Part shown: one piece after another, positions 1-6,251 of the stretch
Position numbering within the stretch: the first letter of the stretch is position 1
Layout of the letters: each line of letters opens with the position of its first letter
Assembly (NCBI RefSeq): GCF_004299445.1
Contig: NZ_SCTC01000065.1
Location: 1 to 61,965 of the forward strand
Direction: 5' to 3'
Source of the DNA: Phenylobacterium sp.
GTDB taxonomy: Bacteria > Pseudomonadota > Alphaproteobacteria > Caulobacterales > Caulobacteraceae
Length of the DNA stretch: 61,965 nt
Notes under the pieces: model-generated
What the model was told of the DNA's origin: nothing
Seen by the model: the letters and a program-made list of their open reading frames with translations, nothing else
Databases searched by the model: none
Position numbers and translations under genes: made by a program

Positions 1-29
1 CGGAACGATTGGCCGTGTTTGGCTCAGCA

Positions 30-120
30 GGTGGGGCCCGCCCCCTCCACCAACCGCTCTTCAGCCGGCGGCGCCGGCTTCGGCGGCCGGTCCCCCTCCC
101 GCCGCTTCGCGGGGGAGGTA
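30..120. repeat. Intergenic palindromic repeat, copy A
   Basis: This non-coding stretch starts with GGTGGGGCCCGCCCCCTCC and ends with GCGGGGGAGGT. Related blocks lie at 403-462, 6039-6129 (inverted) and 6168-6236. It contains internal self-complementary segments: GCCGGCGGCGCCGGC, and CCTCCCGCC facing GGGGGAGG. Short reading frames crossing it are compositionally biased and are not credible genes. The family looks like a mobile or structural intergenic repeat; its function is unknown. Confidence 0.7.
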
Positions 121-226
121 AAGTCCGCAAGCCACCCGACCCTCCGAAGGTCCGATCTCGGTCATCAGCGACACCGGTCCCGCCCCTGGGAGCAGGCATC
201 CCCAACGGGGATGAAATCCGCCCTGA

Positions 227-357
227 AATCCATGGTTGATGCGAGCCTTGGGGCCCGGCGATGTCAAGGACGACGCCCGCCGGGCGTCGCCGCCCCGCGG
301 CGGCCTCTGGCCGTCCTTGAGATCGCCGGACCCCAAGGCAAACTCCGTCCATGGATT
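227..357. repeat. 131-bp long imperfect inverted repeat
   Basis: The outer arms AATCCATGG (227-235) and CCATGGATT (349-357) are exact complements. Farther in, 246-271 (CCTTGGGGCCCGGCGATG and onward) pairs with 313-338 with few mismatches, and the centre is again self-complementary (GACGCCCGC facing GCGTCGCC). The whole block could fold into one long hairpin. It sits between repeat copies A and B, downstream of the aldehyde dehydrogenase terminator, and encodes nothing recognisable. It may be a MITE-like or RNA-level structural element. Confidence 0.65.
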
Positions 358-402
358 GAATGGCGCAGACCGGCCGCTCCTGGGTGGGAGGGCGGGCCTC
401 AG

Positions 403-462
403 GCTCAGCGGGTGGGGCTCGCCCCCTCCACCCCCCGCCGCCGCCGCCGCGACGGGGGAGGT
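403..462. repeat. Intergenic palindromic repeat, copy B
   Basis: This is a direct, shorter copy of the element at 30-120. The first part matches it closely (CTCAGCGGGTGGGG, then CGCCCCCTCCACC), and it closes with GGGGGAGGT. The middle is replaced by a run of CCG triplets. The stretch 1-470 therefore holds repeats only, and no gene is supported there. Confidence 0.6.
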
Positions 463-476
463 ACAGCCCCAACGCA

Positions 477-503
477 AAAGGGCCGCCCCGGGGGGCGGCC
501 CTT
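477..503 (-). terminator. Rho-independent terminator of the aldehyde dehydrogenase gene
   Basis: GGGCCGCCCC and GGGGCGGCCC form a strong GC hairpin. Read on the minus strand it is followed by CTTTTGCG. It lies 24 bases past the stop codon of the minus-strand aldehyde dehydrogenase gene. Confidence 0.75.
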
Positions 504-526
504 CGCAGTCGCACTGAGGCGGTGGT

Positions 527-1969
527 CTATTCCGCGGCGGGCTTCGGCGCGTAGCCGAGGATGGCCTTGGTTTCGAGGAACTCGTGGAAGGCGAAGTCGC
601 CCCACTCGCGCCCGTTGCCGCTCATCTTGTAGCCGCCGAAGGGGGCCATCATGTCGCCGCCGCCGCCGTTGATGGAGACCTGACCGGCGCGGAGCTTGGC
701 CGCGACCTTGCGGGCCTTTTCCAGATCGCCCGACTGGACGTAGGCGGCCAGGCCGTACTCGGTGTCGTTGCCGATCTCGATGGCCTGGTCGAGGGTCTCG
801 TAGCCGAGGATCGACAGCACGGGGCCGAAGATCTCTTCCTTAGCGATGGTCATGTCGTTGTTCACGTTCGCGAACACCGTGGGCTTCACATAGTAGCCCT
901 TGTCGAGGCCTTCCGGACGCCCGGTGCCGCCGATGACCAGGGTGGCGCCCTCGTCGATGCCGGCCTGGATCAGCTTCTGGATCTTGTCGAACTGGGTCTT
1001 GTTGACCACCGGACCCAGCTGGGCGTTGCCGTTCGGGTCGCCGACGGTGACCTGTTCGGCGGCGGCCTTGGCGACCGCGATCGCCTCGTCCATGCGCGTC
1101 TTCGGCACGAGCATCCGGGTGGGCGCGTTACAGGACTGGCCCGAGTTGGTCATCATGGTGGCGACGCCACGGCCGACGCCCTTGGCGAACGCGTCGTCGT
1201 CCAGGACGATGTTCGGGCTCTTGCCGCCCAGCTCCTGGGCCACGCGCTTGACGGTCGGGGCGGCCGCCTTGGCCACCTCGATCCCGGCGCGGGTGGAGCC
1301 GGTGAACGACACCATGTCGACGTCGGGGTGGCTGGAGATCGCCGCGCCCACGCCGGGGCCGTCGCCCTGGATCATGTTGAACACGCCGGCGGGCACGCCC
1401 GCCGCATGCATGATCTCGGCGAAGATCTGGCCCGAGAACGGCGCCACTTCCGACGGCTTCAGCACCATGGTGCAGCCGGTGGCGATGGCCGGGGCCACCT
1501 TGCAGACGATCTGGTTCAGCGGCCAGTTCCAGGGGGTGATGAACCCGCAGACGCCGATCGGCTCCTTGACGATCATCGTCGGGCCGCGGTCTTCCTCGAA
1601 CTTGAAGGTCTTCAGGACCTCGATGGCGGTGGCCAGGTGGGCCATGCCGATCGGGGCCTGGGCGCGCTGGGCCAGCGAGGCCGGGGCGCCCATTTCCTCG
1701 GTGACGGCCGTGGCCAGGTCGCCGAAGCGCTTCTGGTACTCGGCCAGGATGCGGCCCAGCACCTCGAGGCGCTCTTCGCGCGTGGTCTGCGACCAGGTGG
1801 CGAAGGCCTTGCGGGCGGCCTTGACAGCCTTGTCGACGTCGGCGGCCGTGCCGATCGCGATCTTGCCGCAGACTTCCTCGGTGGCCGGGTTTTCGACGTC
1901 GAGCGTCTTCAGGCCCTCGGCGGGATCGACCCACGCCCCATCGATGTAGAACTTGAGGTACTCGCGCAT
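527..1969 (-). CDS. NAD(P)-dependent aldehyde dehydrogenase family protein
   Basis: This is a full-length member (480 residues) of the aldehyde dehydrogenase superfamily, which oxidises aldehydes to acids with NAD(P)+. The cofactor-side glutamate motif ELGGKSPNIV and the catalytic cysteine motif NSGQSCNAP are both present, as is the substrate-tunnel motif TPWNWPLNQI. The start at 1969 (MREYLKFYIDG) is preferred to the longer reading from 2035 because AGGAGG lies just upstream and the extra 22 residues do not resemble the family. The closest style is the broad group of acyclic aldehyde dehydrogenases such as those acting in alcohol or terpene oxidation; the substrate cannot be told. It is monocistronic with its own terminator. 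Confidence 0.95.
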   Translation of the reverse strand: MREYLKFYIDGAWVDPAEGLKTLDVENPATEEVCGKIAIGTAADVDKAVKAARKAFATWSQTTREERLEVLGRILAEYQKRFGDLATAVTEEMGAPASLAQRAQAPIGMAHLATAIEVLKTFKFEEDRGPTMIVKEPIGVCGFITPWNWPLNQIVCKVAPAIATGCTMVLKPSEVAPFSGQIFAEIMHAAGVPAGVFNMIQGDGPGVGAAISSHPDVDMVSFTGSTRAGIEVAKAAAPTVKRVAQELGGKSPNIVLDDDAFAKGVGRGVATMMTNSGQSCNAPTRMLVPKTRMDEAIAVAKAAAEQVTVGDPNGNAQLGPVVNKTQFDKIQKLIQAGIDEGATLVIGGTGRPEGLDKGYYVKPTVFANVNNDMTIAKEEIFGPVLSILGYETLDQAIEIGNDTEYGLAAYVQSGDLEKARKVAAKLRAGQVSINGGGGDMMAPFGGYKMSGNGREWGDFAFHEFLETKAILGYAPKPAAE

Positions 1970-2181
1970 AGACGTCCTCCTGGAGACCTTATGTCGTTGC
2001 GGGCATAAGGCTTGCGAGCCCCACCCTTCAAACAATCATTTTAGTGATCGGCGTTCAGGTGGGAAGCCCTTCGGTGACAAGTCTTCTGTAAGGGCCCGCA
2101 GATTTGCAGCGGCCTTGCCGCCCGCACTTGCCCGCTTGGCCGGGCCTCGCTAAAGCCCACGCAACTGACTCCGGAGGCCCC

Positions 2182-2262
2182 ATGAGCGGCATCTACATGA
2201 TCCTCGCGTTCGTCGCGGTCTTCGCGGCCCTGAACCGCTTCGAGTTCGGCCGCTTCGACTGA
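2182..2262 (+). CDS. 26-residue membrane mini-protein
   Basis: An ATG at 2182 is preceded by a clear CCGGAGG Shine-Dalgarno sequence 4-5 bases upstream and opens a 26-codon frame ending in TGA. The peptide begins MSGIYMILAFVAVFAALN and ends in FEFGRFD, so it has one hydrophobic helix of about 17 residues and a short polar tail. It ends 13 bases before the pteridine-reductase-like gene and is probably co-transcribed with it and folB. I believe similar tiny proteins ending in NRFEFGR-type tails occur in relatives, but this is from memory. The function is unknown. Confidence 0.65.
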   Translation: MSGIYMILAFVAVFAALNRFEFGRFD

Positions 2263-2275
2263 GGCGCCCCTGACG

Positions 2276-3004
2276 ATGGCCAACCGCGGCGCAGCACTGG
2301 TGACGGGCGGCGCGCGGCGGATCGGTCGCGTGCTGGCGAAGACGGCCGCAGAGGCCGGCTATGACGTCGCCATCCACGTGCGCGCCATGGACGACGAGGC
2401 CGAAGCCGCGGCCGGCGAGGTGCGCCGGCACGGCCGCAAGGCCACGATCCTGACCTGCGACCTGCGGAAGGAAAGCGCCTCGGTGGCCCTTGTGGGCGAG
2501 GCCGAGGCCGAGCTCGGGCCCGTGACCCTGCTGGTCAATTCCGCCTCGGTGTTCGAGCAGGACCAGTTCTCCGACATGAACCGCGCCAGCTGGGACCTCC
2601 ACATGGAGACCAACCTGCGCGCGCCCCTGGTGCTGGCCCAGGCGTTTGCCCGCCGGCTGCCGGCCGACCGCGAGGGGCTGATCGTCAACGTCCTGGACCA
2701 GCGGGTCCTGCGGCCGGGCGCCGACTTCTTTTCCTACACCCTGTCGAAGACGGCCCTTTGGGACGCCACGCGGATGCTGGCCCAGGCGCTGGCGCCGCGC
2801 GTCCGTGTCAACGGCATCGGGCCCGGCCCCACCCTGCAGTCGATCCACCAGGACCCCGCCGCCTTCGCGGCCGAGGTGGCCACGACGCTGCTGAAGCGGC
2901 CCTCGGCGCCCGAGCAGATGGGCGCGGCGCTGCGCTACCTGATCGACGCCGAGGCGGTGACCGGCCAGATGATCGCCGTGGACTCGGGGCAGCATCTCTC
3001 GTGA
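2276..3004 (+). CDS. SDR-family oxidoreductase, probable pteridine (dihydromonapterin/dihydrofolate) reductase
   Basis: This 242-residue short-chain dehydrogenase has the nucleotide-binding motif TGGARRIG near residue 10 and the catalytic pair Y154 and K158. Where most SDRs have serine it has aspartate (D141), in the motif NVLDQRV. Spacing of 13 and 4 residues between Asp, Tyr and Lys is the same as in trypanosomatid pteridine reductase PTR1 (D181, Y194, K198), and the TGGARRIG and VNGIGPGPT segments also look like PTR1/FolM proteins. The gene overlaps folB by 4 bases, so a role in reducing dihydropterin or dihydrofolate is likely. The assignment is inferred from motifs and context. Confidence 0.8.
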   Translation: MANRGAALVTGGARRIGRVLAKTAAEAGYDVAIHVRAMDDEAEAAAGEVRRHGRKATILTCDLRKESASVALVGEAEAELGPVTLLVNSASVFEQDQFSDMNRASWDLHMETNLRAPLVLAQAFARRLPADREGLIVNVLDQRVLRPGADFFSYTLSKTALWDATRMLAQALAPRVRVNGIGPGPTLQSIHQDPAAFAAEVATTLLKRPSAPEQMGAALRYLIDAEAVTGQMIAVDSGQHLS

Positions 3005-3360
3005 GCACGCTCGCCATCAGCAAGGTGTTCGTGACCGGCGTGCAGGTGCAGGCCGAGATCGGCGTCTATCGCCACGAGATCGGCCGCGTGCAGCCGCTGA
3101 TCGTCGACGTGGAGCTGGACGTGCCGACCAACGCCTCGGACCGGCTGGCCGAAACGGTGAACTATGAGACCATCCTGAAGGCGGCCCAGGACCTGGCCGG
3201 GCAGGGCCACATCGGCATGGTCGAGACCTTCGCCCACCGGCTGGCCGAAAAGTGCCTTGAGGACGTCCGCGTTACCCGCGCCCGGGTGCGGATCGAAAAG
3301 CCCCTGGCGCTGGCCCCGCACGCGGTGGGCGCCGGCGTGGAGATCGTGGTCACGCGATAA
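3001..3360 (+). CDS. folB: Dihydroneopterin aldolase
   Basis: FolB converts 7,8-dihydroneopterin to 6-hydroxymethyl-dihydropterin in cytosolic folate synthesis. The 119-residue product has the normal family length. It shows the family landmarks GVYRHEIGRVQPLIVDVEL, the NYETI motif, a glutamate in VETFAHRLA, and the C-terminal RIEKPLALAPHAVGAGVEI. The GTG start at 3001 overlaps the stop of the upstream SDR gene (GTGA), indicating translational coupling. The downstream gap to 3470 carries no further folate gene. Confidence 0.92.
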   Translation: MSTLAISKVFVTGVQVQAEIGVYRHEIGRVQPLIVDVELDVPTNASDRLAETVNYETILKAAQDLAGQGHIGMVETFAHRLAEKCLEDVRVTRARVRIEKPLALAPHAVGAGVEIVVTR

Positions 3361-3470
3361 CTCGTTCGCCGGGTGAGCAATTTGTAACGCTGTGACCACT
3401 TTTCGTGACGCCGTTGCGGGTCCATCTATCTTGCATCGCCCTATAGTGGGCTGGAGCAACAAGAGAGACG

Positions 3471-3878
3471 ATGACCGACCAAGTGGGCTACAGCACGACC
3501 GAAGATCGGACGATGCCGGCGATCTGCTACGCGCTCTACCTGCTCGCCTTCGCCACCGGGATCACGGCGGTCATCGGCGTGATCATCGCGTACGCGCAGC
3601 GCAGCACGGCCGGCCCGGTGATGCGCTCGCACTACACCTTCCTGATCCGCACCTTCTGGCTGGGCCTGCTGCTCGCCATCGTGGGCGGCGTGGTCGGCGG
3701 CATCCTGATGGGCATCGGCGCCATCCTGACCGTGATCCTGATCGGCTTCCCCATCATGGCCCTGGCCGGCCTGGTCTGGTGCGTGGCCGCCGTCTGGTTC
3801 GGCATCCGCTGCATCGTGGGCCTGATCCACCTGAGCCGCGGCGACGCCTATCCGCGCCCCGACGCGCTGCTGGTCTAG
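3471..3878 (+). CDS. DUF4870-type small membrane protein
   Basis: The 135-residue product has a polar N-terminus (about 15 residues) followed by three to four hydrophobic helices (roughly 17-42, 60-85 and 90-115). Motifs such as YALYLLAF, a conserved basic loop MRSHYTFLIRTFW, and a C-terminal GDAYPRP segment match the DUF4870 family of inner-membrane proteins of unknown function. It has its own upstream gap of 110 bases and is followed immediately by a palindromic repeat that may serve as its terminator. Confidence 0.75.
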   Translation: MTDQVGYSTTEDRTMPAICYALYLLAFATGITAVIGVIIAYAQRSTAGPVMRSHYTFLIRTFWLGLLLAIVGGVVGGILMGIGAILTVILIGFPIMALAGLVWCVAAVWFGIRCIVGLIHLSRGDAYPRPDALLV

Positions 3879-3989
3879 AGCGCGTTGGGCGAAAGTGGAC
3901 GCCGGTTTCGCCCCGAAACGCGCTCTAAATCAAAGAGATCGAGCCTGTTCATCCGGTTCAGATGTTTCCATCTGAACCGGACAGGCTCT
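3877..3989. repeat. Double-hairpin alphaproteobacterial palindromic repeat, copy 1
   Basis: Two hairpins stand in tandem. The first (3877-3926) has outer arms AGAGCGCGTT/AACGCGCTCT and inner arms GGGCGAAA/TTTCGCCC. The second (3941-3989) pairs GAGCCTGT with ACAGGCTC, and CCGGTTCAGATG with CATCTGAACCGG. A structurally parallel element lies at 41359-41442. The GAAAGTGG...CCGGTTTCG core resembles palindromic repeats that are widespread in alphaproteobacterial intergenic DNA. Confidence 0.8.
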
Positions 3990-4042
3990 AGGGGCTTGGC
4001 CGGCGTAATGACGGCGTCGTTACGCCGTGCTAACTTCCGGAC

Positions 4043-4315
4043 ATGACTGTGCAGCCGAAACGCGAAACGCTGAACCTGCGGATCAGGCCCGAGGTCCGCG
4101 ACGTGATCGACCGCGCCGCGGAACTGACGGGCAAGACGCGGACGGACTTCGTGCTGGAGGCGGCGCGGCGGGCGGCCGAGGACGCATTGCTGGATCAGAC
4201 TGTGTTCACGGTCAGCCCCGAGGCATACGACGCGTTCCTCAAATGCCTCGACGAACCGCCTCGTCCGAACCCGCAACTTCGTCGAACCCTGCAGAACAAG
4301 GCGCCGTGGGAGTAG
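4043..4315 (+). CDS. DUF1778 antitoxin (TacA-like)
   Basis: The 90-residue protein has an N-terminal ribbon-helix-helix-like segment (KRETLNLRIRPEVRDVIDRA) and the DUF1778 motif KTRTDFVLEAARRAAEDALLD, followed by a C-terminal tail (FTVSPEAYDAFLKCLDEPP) of the kind that wraps around the toxin. DUF1778 proteins are antitoxins and DNA-binding autorepressors paired with GNAT toxins. The next gene is such a GNAT and overlaps it by 10 bases, giving strong context. Confidence 0.9.
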   Translation: MTVQPKRETLNLRIRPEVRDVIDRAAELTGKTRTDFVLEAARRAAEDALLDQTVFTVSPEAYDAFLKCLDEPPRPNPQLRRTLQNKAPWE

Positions 4316-4827
4316 CGGGCTTGAAGCCGCCCACAGCGCTGTCCGACCACCACGATCTCTCGCGATTCGACTCAGGCGTTCCGGCGTTGGATGACTGGCT
4401 CAAGCGCCGCGCAAGGCCCAACCAAGCGGCCGGAGCCTCGCGGACCTATGTGTTGTGCGACGGAGAGGCCGTGGTCGGCTACTACGCCCTGGCTTCCGGA
4501 GCCGTCGCCCTGTCCCAGGCGCCCAGCCGCCTACGGCGCAACATGCCGGACCCCATCCCGGTGGCGCTGCTGGGCCGGCTGGCTCTGGCGCAGGCCCATC
4601 AGGGTCAGGGACTCGGACGCTTGCTGCTGCGGGACGCCTTTCAGAGGATCCTGGCGGCCGCGGACATCATTGGCATTCGAGGCGTGATGGTGCGCGCGAT
4701 ATCGCCGGAGGCGCACGCCTTCTACGTGGCCGCCGGTCTGCAGCCGTCGCCCATAGATTCCATGACGCTGATGGCGACGATCGACGATCTGCGCCTCGCC
4801 TCGGGCGACGCGGAGCAAGCCCGATGA
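4306..4827 (+). CDS. GNAT-family toxin (TacT-like)
   Basis: The roughly 173-residue protein has typical features of TacT-type toxins, which acetylate aminoacyl-tRNA and block translation. It has LSRFDSGVPALDDWL near the N-terminus, YYALASGAV in the core, and the acetyl-CoA loop AQAHQGQGLGRLLL. A tyrosine in the motif AHAFYVAAGL is the likely catalytic residue. The GTG at 4306 overlapping the antitoxin is the earliest sensible start; a TTG at 4321 is possible. It ends in an ATGA overlap with the MarR gene, so three regulators may share one transcript. Activity is inferred from the family. Confidence 0.88.
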   Translation: MGVAGLKPPTALSDHHDLSRFDSGVPALDDWLKRRARPNQAAGASRTYVLCDGEAVVGYYALASGAVALSQAPSRLRRNMPDPIPVALLGRLALAQAHQGQGLGRLLLRDAFQRILAAADIIGIRGVMVRAISPEAHAFYVAAGLQPSPIDSMTLMATIDDLRLASGDAEQAR

Positions 4828-5312
4828 GCGCGCCGCCGGATCCGCGACTGATCCTGCGCGAGGACGAGCTGGACGCCGGCGTCGAGCTGATGCTGCTGGC
4901 CGAAGCCTCGCTGTGGGCGGCGGTGGACGCCGGCCTCGACGCCGAGGGCCTGGGGCTGGGCCGCTCGCACTGGCGCGCGGCGTTCCTGCTGCGCCGGCGC
5001 CCAGGCATCGGGGTGCAGGAGCTGGCGCACCTGACCAGCCTTTCGAAACAGGCCGCCAGCCGCATCCTTGCCGATCTGGCCGGCAAGGGCCTGGCTGAGA
5101 AGGTGGCGGGCGACGAGGACGCGCGACGCCGCAGCGCCGCCCTGACCGAGCGCGGTCTGGCCTTCGAGGCGGCGATCAGCGAGCGGCTGCGCGCCCATCT
5201 GGCCCGCGCCTACCGCACGGGGGGACTGGACGGCGTGGCCGGAGCGCGCGCCATACTATCGGCCATGGCCGGGGGGCGGACGAAGAGCCCCTCTCCCGCC
5301 GGAGGACGCTGA
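4824..5312 (+). CDS. MarR-family transcriptional regulator (PetP-like)
   Basis: The 162-residue protein has the winged helix-turn-helix order of MarR regulators: the segment GIGVQELAHLTSLSKQAASR forms the recognition helices and DEDARRRSAALTERG the wing. It starts in an ATGA overlap with the toxin gene and its TGA overlaps the ATG of the response regulator. A MarR gene followed directly by an OmpR-type regulator matches the petP-petR pair known from Rhodobacter, where they sit by petABC; here the bc1 genes are 24 kb away. The ligand and regulon are unknown. Confidence 0.88.
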   Translation: MSAPPDPRLILREDELDAGVELMLLAEASLWAAVDAGLDAEGLGLGRSHWRAAFLLRRRPGIGVQELAHLTSLSKQAASRILADLAGKGLAEKVAGDEDARRRSAALTERGLAFEAAISERLRAHLARAYRTGGLDGVAGARAILSAMAGGRTKSPSPAGGR

Positions 5313-6019
5313 TGAGCTTCTCGGATGCTCCGCCCCGGGCGCGGCACCTGCTGGTCGTCGACGACGACGACCGCATCCGCGACCTGCTCAAGGAGTACCT
5401 GACCCGCGCCGGCTTCCGGGTGACAGCGGCGGCGGGCGGGGCGCCGGCGCGCCGGCTGCTGGCCACGCTGGACTTCGACCTGGCGGTGTTCGACGTGATG
5501 ATGCCGGGCGAGGACGGGTTTTCCCTGACCAGGTGGCTGCGCGAGCAGCGCGGCTCGTCGGGCAAGACCCCGGTGCTGATGCTGACCGCGAAGACTGAGG
5601 CGGGCGACCGCATCGAGGGCCTGAAGCTGGGCGCCGACGACTATCTGGGCAAGCCGTTCGAGCCCGAGGAGCTGCTGCTGCGCATCGAGGCGATCCTGCG
5701 CCGGGCGCAGGACAAGCCGCAGGTGGGCGGGTCGCTGTCGCTGGGTCGCTGCGCCTTCGACGCCGACCGTGGCGAGCTGACCAGCGGCGGCGAGAGCATC
5801 CGCCTGACCGAGGCCGAGGTGGCGCTGTTGCGTCAGCTGGCGCGGACGCCGCATGAGGCGGTCGACCGCATGGAGCTGGCCCGCGGTTCGGTCGACCCCT
5901 CGGGGCGCGCCGTCGACGTCCAGGTCACCCGCCTGCGCCGCAAGATCGAGGAAGACCCCAAGGCCCCGCGCTACCTCCAGACCGTCCGCGGCGTCGGCTA
6001 CCGCCTGGCGCCGGACTGA
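5312..6019 (+). CDS. OmpR/PhoB-family response regulator (PetR-like)
   Basis: This is a 235-residue two-component regulator. The receiver domain (about 11-130) has the acidic cluster VVDDDDR, phospho-acceptor D61 in VFDVMMPGEDG, T92 and K114. The C-terminal winged helix (about 140-235) ends with the typical QTVRGVGYRL. It is translationally coupled to the MarR gene. The sensor kinase gene 233 bases downstream is the likely partner, although two facing repeats separate them. PetR identity is inferred from the MarR-OmpR gene pair, not proven. Confidence 0.93.
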   Translation: MSFSDAPPRARHLLVVDDDDRIRDLLKEYLTRAGFRVTAAAGGAPARRLLATLDFDLAVFDVMMPGEDGFSLTRWLREQRGSSGKTPVLMLTAKTEAGDRIEGLKLGADDYLGKPFEPEELLLRIEAILRRAQDKPQVGGSLSLGRCAFDADRGELTSGGESIRLTEAEVALLRQLARTPHEAVDRMELARGSVDPSGRAVDVQVTRLRRKIEEDPKAPRYLQTVRGVGYRLAPD

Positions 6020-6038
6020 TGGGGATCTGCGAACCCCT

Positions 6039-6129
6039 TACCTCCCCCGCGGAGCGGCGGGAGGGGGACCGCTCGCCGACCCCGGCCTTGTGCCGGGGGA
6101 AGAGCGAGTGGTGGAGGGGGCGAGCCACC
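6039..6129. repeat. Intergenic palindromic repeat, copy C (inverted)
   Basis: Read on the minus strand this block follows the same pattern as 30-120: GGTGGCTCGCCCCCTCCACC at one end and GCGGGGGAGGT at the other. It faces copy D at 6168-6236, so the two form a large interrupted inverted repeat between the response regulator and sensor kinase genes. Confidence 0.7.
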
Positions 6130-6167
6130 AGCTCGGCGGATCAACCTGGCTGTTTCGCATTCCGTGC

Positions 6168-6236
6168 AGGCGGCCCGCCCCCTCCACCATCGGCTCTTCG
6201 GCCGATGGTCCCCCTCCCGCCGCTGCGCGGGGGAGG
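6168..6236. repeat. Intergenic palindromic repeat, copy D
   Basis: It starts with CGGCCCGCCCCCTCCACC, has a perfect internal hairpin ACCATCGGC/GCCGATGGT, and ends with GCGCGGGGGAGGT. Its end lies 15 bases before the sensor kinase start codon, so the purine-rich GGGGGAGGTGAGG may provide that gene's ribosome binding site. Confidence 0.7.
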
Positions 6237-6251
6237 TGAGGCGCTCAGCAG

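Noticed and set aside
19..672. Open frames across the repeat cluster at the left end
   Set aside because: They are Arg/Pro-rich translations of palindromic repeats, with no ribosome binding site or domain.
584..2008. 474-codon open frame antisense to the aldehyde dehydrogenase
   Set aside because: It is a shadow frame in GC-rich coding DNA, and the minus-strand gene has catalytic motifs and a ribosome binding site.
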